A DNA stretch of 64,000 bases from the NCBI GenBank assembly GCA_019614645.1, contig JABWDB010000034.1, forward strand, positions 2,294,001 to 2,358,000. Direction: 5' to 3'. The notes beneath the pieces were generated by a model. It was not told the origin of the DNA. It saw nothing but the letters and a program-made list of their open reading frames with translations, and did not search any database. Origin of the DNA: Stratiolaelaps scimitus. Its lineage: Eukaryota > Arthropoda > Arachnida > Mesostigmata > Laelapidae. The stretch's first letter is position 1, and each line of letters starts with the position of its first letter. Below are positions 25,275 through 37,440 of the stretch, in pieces. A program made the position numbers and the translations under genes.

Positions 25275-25838
25275 TTAGAGCACAGATCTTTTGGTATGAA
25301 TTAGAGGTATTATCCAGCGTTCTGGAAGTTTTGAGATAGCCAAATGATTACCATTTGCATTTATAATTTCCTTCAAATTAACTGTCGAACACTCCACACG
25401 CATTTTCATCTGCTCAGCACTCAGTGTATGGGGAACCCATATTGCATTGATTTTCTTCATCTTCAGTGTATTGGTGATAATACTATGACACGTCGCCTGA
25501 GGCATCCCAGTTTCAGCCGACAAAGACATCATGGACCAAGCTCTGGTTTGCTCAAAAGCTGCCTTGATTCTGTCAATCCGTTCGTCCCTTGTCGCACCTG
25601 ATTGCCGGTCCCCGCCTCGATGGTCATCGGTGCCCAAATTTCCATTATTAAATCGCTTGAACCAACTTTGCACCGTTCGCAGGCATAAGGCAGAACTGCC
25701 ATACGCGTACACTAATACTATGGATTTCAGCTGGAGGGTGTCCTTGGAGAAACAAAAACCTGATGTTTTCCCGTTGATTTTTGGGGGAATTTGCCCTTTT
25801 TGCTGCAGTGTCCATCTTTCTGATCGTATCGAAACCAC
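25275..25838 (-). pseudogene. mariner-type transposase, N-terminal part with catalytic domain deleted
   Basis: The minus-strand frame carries the mariner N-terminal signature in order: a first helix-turn-helix region ending in TVQSWFKRFNNGN, the acidic linker DDHRGGDRQSGA, a second helix-turn-helix region (about residues 85-130), then the conserved WVPHTLS segment. In intact enzymes the DNA-binding part is followed by the DDE/D catalytic domain. Here, soon after WVPHTLSAEQMKMR, the sequence jumps to a C-terminal-like NANGNH tail and stops, so no catalytic Asp motifs are present. No ATG lies at the expected start; the frame opens at GTG. It has no transposase activity of its own but may be a non-autonomous derivative. 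Family assignment is firm, subfamily is not. Confidence 0.8.
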
Positions 25839-25949
25839 TCAGTGTTCAAAAGGAAGCCACGTTCCTGCCGCGTGCCCACTCCAAGAATGAACTCACTGTC
25901 TCGCGTAGTTCGGATTCGGAAACTTTCGCGCCATTCGAAAGGCGCTAAA

Positions 25950-25968
25950 GGTGTTTGCTTGAAACACC
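25950..25968. repeat. small palindrome within the mariner terminal repeat
   Basis: GGTGTTT and AAACACC flank a five-base spacer (GCTTG), so the element end contains its own small inverted repeat. Confidence 0.7.
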
Positions 25969-26119
25969 CTATAGAAGCTCGTGCCGTCGTTCACCAATAA
26001 GAATACGCAGTGCCACTACAGCGATTAGCAACAGCAGTGCTACTCCTGGGCACGGCCATAATTTGTAGCCTTTGGGCCAGTAAAGTTCCACCTACGTCTC
26101 TCTGTCTCCATAAACGACA

Positions 26120-26141
26120 TCTCTCTCTCTCTCTCTCTCTC
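26120..26141. repeat. (TC)n microsatellite
   Basis: Pure CT run. Confidence 0.9.
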
Positions 26142-26621
26142 GCCCAATATCTATAATATAGCTATTTTGCTCTAAGTGTCGTCTAACTTCGTCTTGCTTC
26201 TCAAGCCACCCATTTATGAGGTTCGTATTGTTCGCCTCATCTGTTTGGCCGCCGGTGGATTTGCCGGTTGCTGATTGGCGTCGCCGACGGCGACCTCCAT
26301 GGCGGTTCGGCTAACACTTGCTTGGGGAGTTGGCTTCTTCCCCCACTCTCGTCTGGGTGGAAACGCGAGCTGCAATTTTACTGCATTATTGTCATCCACG
26401 ACATTCTTATGATTAATATGACTATACACTAATAATAATAATAAAAATATCGCCTGTGCGGCAACTTCATTCTCTCACGATCCCGGGAGACCTGGCGGGT
26501 GTACACCGTTGGGTATTTGCTTTTGTATGAGGCAATCATGCCCGAGCGGAGTGTCGCTTTTGCATACGGTTGGCATCCGTCGTCAAAACAATTGCAATTA
26601 AAATGTAGAACTCATATTTGT

Positions 26622-26626
<5 letters not shown>

Positions 26627-26656
<30 letters not shown>
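26627..26656. repeat. (AT)n microsatellite
   Basis: Pure AT run of about 15 units. Confidence 0.95.
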
Positions 26657-26659
<3 letters not shown>

Positions 26660-27127
26660 CGTACATCAATAGTGCTAATAGATTTTTACCTGAAAGTCCA
26701 TGAAAGCGGTTTGACTTTAAGGGCTTTGAACGAGTTTGTTTGAGTTATTGGCGCTAACGTTTCAAACATTGATGCGGGGTATACTCCAGCACAGCCGGGG
26801 GACGTTCTCGATAACCAGTTCGGGCCATCAGACTTCCAGCCACATCAACACATCGTCTTTCCAGAGTAACATTCTTATATTAGCCAATGTGTGCAGGCCT
26901 CGCATATCACTCAGATATACATTTAGTATATTGAATGATCCAGCAATTGCAAATGGCGTCTGCAATGCCTTCATTTACTTTCCGATCATAATAGAAATTA
27001 TCTCTAGTGTCTAATATTTCAAACACCCCATCATTACACAAATCTCTACGTAGCAGGAACAGTGAAGATCGTTGCTTGTTAAGTAGTCCGTGTTCGCCGG
27101 GTGTGTCTATTGTGTAATAGCTGCACT

Positions 27128-27131
<4 letters not shown>

Positions 27132-27185
<54 letters not shown>
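27132..27185. repeat. (TA)n microsatellite, about 27 units
   Basis: Pure TA array. Confidence 0.95.
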
Positions 27186-27186
<1 letters not shown>

Positions 27187-27672
27187 CTACACGTTTGAAG
27201 ACAGGCGAATTGGTCAAGCAAAGTGGTAAAACATGAAAGGTCTTGTATCTCTGCGATACTGTGGCCATCTACCACGTCCTAGCGCAAGTGTTCTCGACCA
27301 ATCTCGCAAGCCAGAGCCATGCTATAATAGGCCTCGTGTGAGAAAGCCGACTATTCGGAAAGCATTTGTATTGTTGATTGTAGGCAGCCGATCAGATCAC
27401 TCTCACAGTGGCTCGTCGGTGTGCGTTCCTGCGTGTTATAGGCCAAGAGAGGAACTGTAATGTACACACTATTTCGGGGATCTCCAATCGCGTTGGGTGC
27501 CTCTGTAGGTGAGGAAGGCACTCAGGAAAACGGACCGACTGCGACGAATAGAAGTCATTAACCAGCCCCGAAATGATGAGACAAGATCGACTATTTGGGT
27601 ACACGATAATTCACCTGATCATCTGTATTTGAATAGAATCTCGAATACGAACGAACTGGGATAGCCGAGATC

Positions 27673-27762
27673 AATATATATATATATATATATATCCTCA
27701 TCAGATGTGTCGATAAAAGTTAGTGTTAAAAAAATTATATATCCATATATATATATATATAA
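27673..27762. repeat. pair of short (AT)n arrays
   Basis: Two short AT arrays (about 27,675-27,695 and 27,744-27,761) separated by about 50 bases of unique sequence. Confidence 0.85.
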
Positions 27763-28956
27763 AAAGGGAACCTGGACGTTGCCTGCTTAGAGAAACCTGA
27801 TGACCAGTGCTGATATGTAAAAGCGAACCAAATTCTCCTCGATTCTAATCGAGCGTCTTTAAGCCCAACAGCCACAACGGTCTTTGCCTTTAATCGAAGT
27901 TATTCGATAACGTCCGGTTCCTGTGTTACTTTGAGGCTCTTTTTCATTATCAAATGCCAGACAACGACATCCGGCTGTGCTATCTCTCTGGCGACCCCAT
28001 AAACAATTAGACAGAGAATTTCATAGGTGCTTCATTCAATTGCTCAAGGATTCCTTCCCGAACACGTCTATCTTACGCGTCGTCGGCAACAGCACTAATT
28101 AAACGAACGATATGTTTGATGACAACGGCTCTCTCTGCCAGGCGCCAGGAGAGTCATACGCAATTGATTTTATCTACTTCTATTTCTGCTCATCTGTGCG
28201 CTGATCCACTAGCTCTAGCCTCCCACGTTAGGGATTTGGTAAGTCCCCTAATCTTTATGGTCGCCCTGGGGCTCAACCCACGAACAGTAACAACGACGTA
28301 CGGGCACCGCCTCAACTAAGGCTACTTCTCACCACGCCGAGCTTCTAGGCACGTCGCCTCACTCAAACCATCTCGTTCCTCGTCCCCCCCACGCTTGATG
28401 TTTTTCAAACGATGTTTCGCTGTCCAGAGAAATACGCACCCCCGCTTCCCCCAAACCCCACACAGCGAATAGGCGCAAGCAGCGTGTATTATATCGTTGA
28501 GGCGATTAATAACGGCTGCACGGACAGTTCCAGCGAGTGAGCGACTCCCTACCGGCGAGTTTGAGCTTCTGCAAACGTATTGCAGGCAGTGAATGCAGGC
28601 GCACTCCGGGACAATCGAAGAGATGCTTTGCCCTAAAAGATCGCCTAAGGTGGCTGTCTGCATACTAACATCCCTGTCACTGGCTCCCTCGGGCCATCCC
28701 CCAACAGCGAAGACGGAGACCTCGATACCATATCGGCACGGGAGGAGGACAAACGCTGCGCTATGCAGCAAGAATGGCAAACACAGAGTTTAGGAGGATA
28801 ACATTCCTGCTGAATGCCTCACGCCTCCCAGCGCCTGTCGGGGTCTGACGGATACAGTGATCGGCGGGTGGGCGCAGGTTATTGGGTATCAATACAGGTC
28901 AAATAGACGATGCGTGGAGAGGTTAGGTCCATTTGTGTGACTGCACGAACTGACCG

Positions 28957-28975
28957 ACCTACCTACCTACCTATC
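28957..28975. repeat. (CTAC)n tetranucleotide repeat
   Basis: About four ACCT/CTAC units, then degenerate copies up to about 28,985. Confidence 0.85.
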
Positions 28976-30215
28976 TACCGACCTATAAGTAGGTACTTGC
29001 TAAGTTACTTAGTTGGCAATAGTGGGGGGCTTATCCCGCCCGAATGTCAATGATGCACCTTGGCACTGAATGCTTGGCGAAGGTAGAGCTCAGGATAGCA
29101 ACGAACGATCGGAGACGATCACAATCGTTGAACGCATCTAGACAAAGCTGAGCAACGGCTGTCCAATTGATACATGTGCATATGTCTAATTCCTCTATTG
29201 CAATTCCTCACAATGACAGTTCTCCGTACCATATCCTCAGTGACACCGTGCTTCGCTCTCATATGGTGTTCTATCACAACGACGTTGCATTATCTATCAA
29301 GTTGTTTCCAGCAATAAATATCATTACTAGCCATATTTATGCCTAGTCTCCCAGCGGTCAGGCGGGCGGGTGTTCGGTCGGCCACCAGCTGCATTGAAGC
29401 AGATTCCACACGAGGAATTAGTTAGGCTACGGTTATAAAAAAAGATACCACAAAAAATAGATGGCTTCGACGGCGGTCACACTTGCTCAATTACGCTAAT
29501 GGGACAAGCGTAGTAGTTCATGCTGAATATTATACTTTCAGCCCTCCGCCACGGTCCCAGTGGTCGTCGTATACATACTGAGGGTGGGGGTGCAGGCTTC
29601 ACCGTGTTACCCGCCCCCCCCTGAGACGCCACCGATGGAGTGCATTCATATTTTAATTGCACGGTGCTTATTAAGCACAGTACTATGATACAATGGTAGT
29701 ATTTAAGTAACGCGTAACCGTCATTAAGTAAGTAAGTCGCAGTGAAGAGTCGACTTCGAGTTGTCTCGACAGCATTAATTTCTGCTGCATTAATTATCGT
29801 CGTGTACAGCGAACAAATTAAAGAAACCGTGTAAAGAATAAAGGTAACTTGTTAACACGAAGACATATTCGAGGTTTCCGCTTATCTAGAGTTTCTGCCA
29901 CTGAAAGTCGTCGTGTCGTCAAGTTAATCGCGAATTCTAAATTGCCTGAAGCCAATCAACTCGCTCCATCGTCCCCGCAAGGTTCATAACGCTGATACAA
30001 GATAGCATTTGCTGTGGAAGCCTAGCGAATACAATCGACTCGAGTGGGTCTCAGGTCAATCGAGCTAGTAGCTACCGTAGGTAGCCACACCATCCAGCGG
30101 CAAAATCGGGTCGTCTGAGAGCCGACAGCGACTTCACTCGAGTGTCAAACTCTACCCAGGCGTTTGGGTCGAACTTTGACACTTTTTCTTCACCTCAGGC
30201 TACCTTACCAGAGAC

Positions 30216-30223
<8 letters not shown>

Positions 30224-30249
<26 letters not shown>
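30224..30249. repeat. (GA)n microsatellite
   Basis: Pure GA run preceded by GACAGA variants. Confidence 0.9.
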
Positions 30250-30955
30250 GCGAGTCGGCGTTTTGTAAAGCACTAACGCAAAGCGAGCGAACGTCGAATT
30301 CACATGTGCAAGCGGCCACCTTCAATCTTTGTTTGGCTCCAGCATTTACCAGCTTTGTGTCGATTCCTCGCTATTATATAATTGGGGCGAAACAAACGTC
30401 AAATGGTTGAGCGTTGTTGGCCGCCCGGACGGAGAGAGGTAGCATGCGACCGTAGCGTACGGCCACTTGGGCTCACGTGGCTCATGGTTGGAGAGAAACA
30501 TTCGACATAAACATTATATGCGACAAGCGTTGCTCGCCTAAGCGTTCATGGTGTGTTTCGACTGTTTTCGGACTAGTGTCTTACATTTGATCTCGTTCAG
30601 GGGCAGATCCGATGTGTTCTACTCCGTAGCTACTACGCGGCGTTCTCGTCTGGCTGACTGAGCAGCACTATAATGCGACAGCTAATACGATGGCACAGCA
30701 GCAACATCAGCAGTAGCAGCCGGACATCGGCATGTTCAAGCCTCGTACGCCGAAGAGGTTCTCTGTCACGGACTGCTCGTATATGCGTTCATTTTATGCG
30801 TGTCTTTATAGAGTGTCTACTTATCTTCTAGTCGATCGTAACATGAACGTAAGATCTTTAGCCGGGAATTAACCGACCGCTTCAATCGGAAGACCAGCCA
30901 GTCGCAGCCGCACGGTGTTGGGGCTACGATTCAGCTTAACTGCTATACGAGGCAG

Positions 30956-30974
30956 CTATATATATATATATATA
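30956..30974. repeat. (TA)n microsatellite, left of hairpin
   Basis: Short TA array about 45 bases before the hairpin at 31,020. Confidence 0.9.
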
Positions 30975-31019
30975 CATCGCTATTGAATGAATTTAAGATC
31001 ATTTCGCACCAGAGTATAT

Positions 31020-31063
31020 ATTCAGAGAACTCAACGAGGCAAAACTCGTTGAGTTCACTGAAT
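31020..31063. repeat. hairpin, 19-bp stem (18 paired), 6-base loop
   Basis: Left arm 31,020-31,038 (ATTCAGAGAACTCAACGAG) pairs with right arm 31,045-31,063 except at one position. The inner 12 base pairs are perfect and the loop is GCAAAA. It lies midway between TA arrays at 30,956-30,974 and 31,103-31,129, which can also pair with each other and lengthen the fold. Confidence 0.9.
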
Positions 31064-31102
31064 CGTCTGACTGGGTCCCATTTGACATTATCTGTGCCTA
31101 AG

Positions 31103-31129
31103 GATATATATATATATATATATATATAA
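31103..31129. repeat. (AT)n microsatellite, right of hairpin
   Basis: TA array about 40 bases after the hairpin. Confidence 0.95.
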
Positions 31130-32170
31130 TAAAATGGCCAAAACATCGAGCGAGCTATAGTCAGCTCCGCTAATGACCTCAAAAAATAGTACTACACTGG
31201 CTACATTCGTAGTTATAACAATGCCAAGTGGGGAACGCTACTATATTTTTGTTCTGTTACGATATTGTAGTTCCCCTCTGTTGATACCGTGTTGATTATT
31301 CTTTGTTAATGACGGATCGCCAATTGACCCTCGCTCATACACAGCACTTATCCGCAATTAAGATTAGCGGCTGCACGACGTAGCTCGTCGCAAAAGGGGC
31401 ACTTTTTGCCCCCGCCCCAGTCCTCGATTGCACAAAGGGGGCACTATCAATTAACTTTTTATTCTTGTTACTTAAAAATCAGCACCGCCATTTTTTGTTA
31501 TCTTAAATTCGTCATTAATCGCTCTCTTTCTGCTTTAATGAGTGGCGCTAACCCTCAAAGCCCCTGACGCGTATATCCGAGAAGGACAGCGAGAGTGAGA
31601 GAGAGAGAGAGAAAAGACTGCGCCGAAATATATTTTTTAATTTGCAAACAAAAATAATCTCTCAAACGCGCGCGCGCAGGGGGCGCCGGGGGGCGCGGAG
31701 GGTCACACCCATTATACTCTGTCTGGGGGCGATTAATTTTTCCGACTCCCGCGAGTCGCGAACAGCAAGCAAGCAGTGAAACTCAGCATTAGCGAGACCC
31801 TCACCCTGGGCCCCATGAACAGATAGGATATCACAGAGGAGCACCCTCACACACAATGCTCCCCATATTGAGAGACTAAAAGGGAAGGATGAATGGTTCA
31901 ATTCCTGCCCTCGGAGTCGTCGTGGTCGTCGTCTCTCTCTATCTCTCGCTCTCTCGATCTCTCTTCCGTTCCGTGATTTTTTGTCTTCAAGATTCAAACA
32001 TCTTAACGAAATCTTGCTGGCGGTGGCCAGCGGTTGAATCGTTGGCAATTGCTGCAGGTGCACATAATCCGAATTCATTCTGGGATGAAGAAATCGTGCC
32101 TCGCTATGTGTGCGCGTGTATGCATGTGTGTATGATGTTCGGGACAATGATTAAAAAGCAGAGGGAGGAA

Positions 32171-32184
32171 GGGGGGGGGGGGGG
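32171..32184. repeat. poly-G run (14 G)
   Basis: Uninterrupted run of 14 G, one of the longest homopolymers in the AT-richer part. Confidence 0.95.
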
Positions 32185-32534
32185 TGTTTCAACAGTCTTC
32201 CAAAGGCGGTAGCGCAGGTCGCTGCCAATTCTATAGCTGGCGATTTGGAGTGACCCCTTGGCCGTTCGAGGGGACACAATACAATAATACCTCCTATAAT
32301 ATTTCAAAGGGGTGTATCGATTTGACGGAGCCTCGCTTTTTCTAGACCACCCTTTCAGGTGACTCTCGGCTGTTCCCTCGACGTGGCAGGCCTCGGTGTT
32401 GAGTTTCTACGTATTACTATTTTACGTATCAATGTCAGTGGCACCCGTCGTTGTATTTTCCAACGTTATCGTGGTAGCTGGCAAGAAGCCACGAATTAGG
32501 AAACAGATTATAAACAAATCTAAAGGTTCATTTG

Positions 32535-32620
32535 CGCCTGGCAAGATTTGAACGCAAGCCATATACGTCCATCGTGTCTAACATCTACGAGAAGCTCAAC
32601 ACTGGACCATCTACCGGACC
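32535..32620 (-). mobile_element. tRNA-like sequence, possible SINE head
   Basis: On the minus strand TGGTCCAGTGTTGAGC (32,609-32,594) resembles a Pol III A box, and about 40 bases on GCGTTCAAATCTTGC (32,555-32,541) resembles a B box; both the words and the spacing are tRNA-like. The T-arm cannot be folded well and no acceptor stem is found, so a working tRNA is unlikely. tRNA-derived SINEs are known in ticks and other arthropods. No second copy was recognised in the window. Confidence 0.3.
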
Positions 32621-34154
32621 TTCCAGCATTTTATAGTCAGAGAGAGACTTAAGCGGCCGCGCAAGGCAGTCGCGCAGACAGCCTGCTCGGATTCAGCGTT
32701 GTTCTGTGATACTTGAACGCTAAAACTTCTCTGAAACTTTCGAAAGTGTCTAGTTTATTATTGACGTGGCCAAATGCGCAATCATCCACGGATGAGCTTG
32801 CATGTTTAACGAGTTTACGAGGTTTGCCGCGTAAACTTGTGGAACTTTCGGCACAGACATTCGCTATTAGAAGGTACAAAAAAAATTAAACAAAATGAAA
32901 CTACGACAGACCGACTAGCTCGATCGAGATAGGGGGTGCTCATAGTTGAAATGGGAAGGTCTAGCTATCAGATGATTGCTTTTTCAAAGTGTACACTTAG
33001 CTTTCAACTCGAAGGGTCCTTACGTTTTCGCCGTGTATTGTACACACATCTGTACCGCTTATTCATAGTAACTTACAGCATCGAGTTAGATTGGAGTCCC
33101 AAACTGTAGCTAACTTTCGGTCCCTTCCTAAGGGTGTTAGAGAATAATCATAATACAATAATAACCTGCCATGAAGGTACTTCTATACGCCATAAATTTC
33201 ATACTGCTGGTTGATGCAGCTTGGCCAAAACGTTTATGAGATTCAAGCCTACAAACATCAAACAGCTCTGCTGGTCCTTGGTGGTCTCAGAGTTATCCCT
33301 CCAGGTTGGTTTTTTCCGTACTGTAATAATTGTCCTCAAGTCTCACATCAAATGTTACTGACATCAGCTGGAAACGATGTTTCTAATGGGATACTTATGC
33401 CGGCCGACATTTTCCAGCAGCGTGCACTTTTGCATGCGCCATATATAATAATAGGCCACAGGTGGTCGAGATTAAGGCCTTGTCCCATTCTGTGTGGGAC
33501 GTATGCCACATGGCGGCTGACCGAATTGCAATGCGTTGTTTTTCTCGTTCTCTGTTCTTGCTCGAGCAGCGCCAGCGTTGGGATGCATCTGACTATCAGG
33601 TTGATCACAAGGTATTGGTACATCTCGTTGTCAACCTGCGCCTCAGCTTCAACTGCCCCCTACCCCCCACCCCTGATCCCATTTGCTCCCCAGATGTGGT
33701 ATCATACTGCCTAGTAAATTCGGCAATCTACCCTGTTCAGCGTGCCAGCTAAATTGTTGTCGGCGAACAGCTCCGACCGAGCAGTTCCGGTCTGAGTGGC
33801 TCGGAGGGAAAACAAACAACAACAACAGCAGCACGAAAGATGGTGACCTCCGCAGATAAAGAAGGGCGATCGCTAGTGGCGAAACGCGATCTACGGCGCA
33901 CCACTCACCCAATATTGTTTGGCAATCTTCGGAACAGCGGCCATTGGTTGCATCCGGCACGGTTGCTTCTCCACGACACTGGCTGGCTGCAGGGGGGCAA
34001 TTGCTTCAATACGTGGGTCGTTATGGGACGGTTGCCCTCATTCTATACGTAGACAGACTGGCAATTGTCTATAGATGCCGAATCGAAAAGAATCTGATAC
34101 TCAGCCTGTTACAGCCTTCCCCTTCCAAGTGGGTGGCAACCACTTGAAACAGAC

Positions 34155-34156
34155 TA

Positions 34157-34230
<74 letters not shown>
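34155..34230. repeat. (TA)n microsatellite, longest in window
   Basis: About 75 bases of almost uninterrupted TA with a single GTA interruption near its start. Confidence 0.95.
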
Positions 34231-34232
<2 letters not shown>

Positions 34233-35338
34233 GCTCTCCGTGCTCCACGAATTTACGCGCACGTGCTTGTAACGGCGGCAGCCTCTGCTGCACTGCTATG
34301 CCGTACTGCGTTGCTTCATACTGCGTGGCAGTCGTCGCTCTCTAATCAAGTTCAATTCAACCTGCTCAAGCCTGTATCAGCCCGAGTTGACCGTTTATTT
34401 CGATTCGCGATGCGATTCGCATTTCGAGAGAGATATGCGTTTCAAGCAGAAACGCTGGCAGCCATGGATAGATTACGTGTACACGCTCTCTCTGTATATT
34501 CATCGTGTGGGTGAGTGATTGTGACCGGGCAGAGCTGCCAAAGATTAGAGTAGGCCCGTGGACGTGTCCTGTTGGCCGGCTATTCCACCAACGCACAAGA
34601 TATGTGGTACGGGCTAGCTGCAGGTCGGTGGTGACATGTTCTTGGTTTATGGTTTTGCGGCGAGCATACTCCATTACACATCAACTCGGTGCGTGGCTGT
34701 GTCCGTATGTACATACATGTATTATAGATGCCGACAAATAACAATCCAAGATGAAAGGAGCTCTGTGCGTCGGGTTGTCGACCCAACCCACACGTGAGCA
34801 AACACAGTGGAACGGAATATCGAAATGCCCATCGCTTGTGCAGTGTACCTGTATTTGTTAATTGGACAAGCAATTTCAACGATAATAGATGATACTTCTT
34901 ACTAATTGTGGTCTACAATTATTTATATATATATTTTTTTTTTGTTAATATATGTATTATAATTTAGATTTTAAATACAATGTTCCCGGTACAGGATGCT
35001 TATTATGTATTGTATGATATAATGATGTAACATTATGAATTCAGGTAGGTTTGAATCTTGTTAACAGCAGGTCAACCACACTATCCCTCGACGGGAGTCA
35101 CCACCCTCGAGATAGACTCTGCTCTCAGAATCACTATCGTATTTATGTACGTGTCTCGCCATTATATAGTCTACCACAGAATATATGGTGTACGGTGGTG
35201 GCCATATCTTGACCATACACCAGAACACGATCCCACATCATCAGGCATCACTTTCGTATGACCTGCACGTATTGTTCACGTTGATATTCTGCTGGACGAC
35301 CACTGCACGCTACCACCACATTCAGCGTAATGGGATGC

Positions 35339-35340
35339 TC

Positions 35341-35371
<31 letters not shown>

Positions 35372-35402
35372 CATGTGTGTGTGTGTGACCATATATATAT
35401 AG
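35339..35402. repeat. compound (TA)n(GA)n(GT)n(AT)n microsatellite
   Basis: Four simple-sequence blocks follow each other within about 65 bases, with short joining words. Confidence 0.9.
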
Positions 35403-36475
35403 ATACATGTGTGTGACTACACCTTGTCTCCCCCTCAGTGCATGATACATATTCGTGATTAATATACGGTGAAATTCCCGCCGTTTCGAATCTGAATCTG
35501 AAGCAATCAATTCTGCTCGACCTGGTCATTCTTCTCGAACACCGCCGCTATCAGCGAGTGTGGTGGAAACCCTTGCACTGGATAATGGACAGGGAAGTTA
35601 CTCGAAAAAGTTATTCGGAGAGTTCTGCAATCATATGCTAGACTAAGAAAGGTTCGACCATTCGAAGGTTACCTCCCACAGCAAGTATTTTTTGTAGACA
35701 CACACATATTTAGATAGAACTGGGTATGTCAACGCAAAAACAAAACGAAGAGTAAATAGTATATTAATAATCATTCATGGTGGCAAGTCTTGCTTAATAT
35801 CCAGCCACAGATTTCATGTATTTATGAGAGTTTGATGTTCTTCTTTGAGGAAACTTTTGTGGTCGTTTTCTCTTCAGTTTCTACCTTAAGGCACACCCTA
35901 GGCACGAAAAAACAAAACACATAGAAGGAGAGGTTAGGTCGTTCGGAACTGTCAAAATTTTACCCGTCTCCCGAAGCGTTGTGTAACATCCGGAACACCT
36001 TATGGTTCAGCCCAGCGTTGATCAAGAGTCCGGACCTTCGCATCGGCAAACTTTTATACCTGCGTATACCCCTCACACTTGACTCTATGCACGGCCATAC
36101 CCGCATCAAACTATGAACAACAGGGCGAATAGTATCTGCATGAAATAGCCTAGAATCGAGTAATGGGAGATGACAACGACATAATCCCATACACAATGAC
36201 AAATAAAGCAGCTATTATAAGTATATATATATATATATTGAACTAGTAACTGCATTTCCCTCATGGAAAGAGAAGAAGGTCCTTGGAAACCTCGTATAAT
36301 ATTGTACTTGTCGTGTATATATATATATACTGCTGTTCTCAAGTAGGACTCACAAACCAGTATGGCGCTCGAGCAGAGTGCACAGTTTCGAGACGAACAC
36401 CTCGCTTTCGAGACACGAGACACACGTCCGTTGGTCCTTGCCTTTCCTCTATTTATCTCTATCATCTCTCCCTTC

Positions 36476-36477
<2 letters not shown>

Positions 36478-36515
<38 letters not shown>
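36478..36515. repeat. (CT)n microsatellite, longest CT run
   Basis: About 18 CT units at the left edge of the second CpG-rich block. Confidence 0.95.
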
Positions 36516-36520
<5 letters not shown>

Positions 36521-37426
36521 GTTTTCCCTTCACCTTCCAGTGTTGTTAGTCTTTCAGGGTGTGAGGCGTACGCCGGCACGGAAGGAGGTAACCGTAGATC
36601 ATCGGTCTCCTTGCCATTCTCAGCTGAGCTCCGGCTAACTTTGCCTTCGAGTGAGCGCGAGCTCTGTTCGTCGCTCGCCACTACGATAGATCCTCTCAAC
36701 CCACGTCGTAACCATAGCACCCCCATACCCCCCACCGTTCCTCCCCTTGGAGGCAGTACACCCAAACGGAGCCGGGCTACGGCAGCTTCGCTTACTATTG
36801 TAGATTCGCAGGAATATTCGCTCCATGAGATAAGTTTATGCATTATTCATATGGTAGAACTCGCCTCTTCTGGGTGTCGGCCCCGGGGTCGGGGAGCCCG
36901 ATGTCGTCGGCGGGGCTAGGTGCGTGCGGGTCTGGTGGCTGAAGTGGAGATGGTCGAGCGCTGAATACGTGGTGATGGTGGTGGCGAATGGACTCTGGCC
37001 TCTGGCCGTAGGACCAGGTCCCAGGTTGCGATGACCAGCGCAGTGCGGCTACCCAGCCGACCTACAGTCGGTTGGCTGCTTGGTCGCGCACCGATGGCAG
37101 TTTCCCCGCTTCGGATGTGCCGCGTGGTACGGTTGGCGCCGGCAAAGGCTGCGTTCGAGTTGACTGTGCGGAAGGGATCTTTGAGATGGGACGGCGACAC
37201 GGCGACGGGCTATAGCAGTGAACACATCCTGACACTCGTCGTTGAGGGATGCGGCGTCAGCCTCCCTGCAGCAGCCGCCGCCGCCGCCGGGCGCAGCCCC
37301 CATCTCGAGCCAGCATCCTCGCATCAACGACCATATATACATGGCGCATCCGGCCGCGGCAAGCGGTTGCTCGTCTTGCGGTCTCTCACGGTCGACGGCC
37401 TTTCTGCAGTCCTGCTATCGGCTGGC

Positions 37427-37440
37427 GGGGGGGGGGGGGG
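37427..37440. repeat. poly-G run (14 G)
   Basis: Uninterrupted run of G within the CpG-rich block. Confidence 0.95.

Larger units (their letters stand above)
25190..25972 (-). mobile_element. mariner-family DNA transposon, internally deleted
   Basis: The minus-strand 5' end near 25,972 reads CTATAGGGTGTTTCAAGC, similar to mariner-type ends that begin with a GGGTGTTTC-like word. The transposase N-terminal region follows inside. The far end, near 25,190-25,260, has an AATAACTTTTGAAC-type terminal stretch as seen in related elements, and only a weak partner for the terminal repeat (TTAGGTCTAATGTTTC near 25,180-25,196). The boundaries are therefore approximate. The whole element would be about 0.8 kb against about 1.3 kb for full mariner elements, which agrees with an internal deletion. 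Confidence 0.6.
25980..32530. other. AT-rich, microsatellite-dense non-coding region
   Basis: No credible coding sequence was found. The region holds most of the long TA arrays (26.6, 27.1, 27.7, 31.0, 31.1 kb), a CT and a GA run, a CTAC array and a hairpin at 31.0 kb. Confidence 0.4.
32625..36500. other. AT-richer non-coding region
   Basis: This stretch contains long TA arrays near 34.2 and 35.35 kb and no supported gene. A 167-codon frame around 33,214-33,714 starts with ATG but has no recognisable domain and ends in a Pro/Leu-rich stretch, so it was not accepted. Confidence 0.4.

Noticed and set aside
28322..28780. 152-codon minus-strand frame with several Cys
   Set aside because: Cys spacing fits no zinc-binding pattern I know, and no start or splice context supports it.
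28957..28985. CTAC repeats considered as a CRISPR-like array
   Set aside because: Simple tetranucleotide repeat with no spacers; no CRISPR array exists in the window.
33214..33714. 167-codon plus-strand frame
   Set aside because: Starts with ATG and is not low-complexity at first, but shows no motif, and overlapping frames on both strands are equally open.
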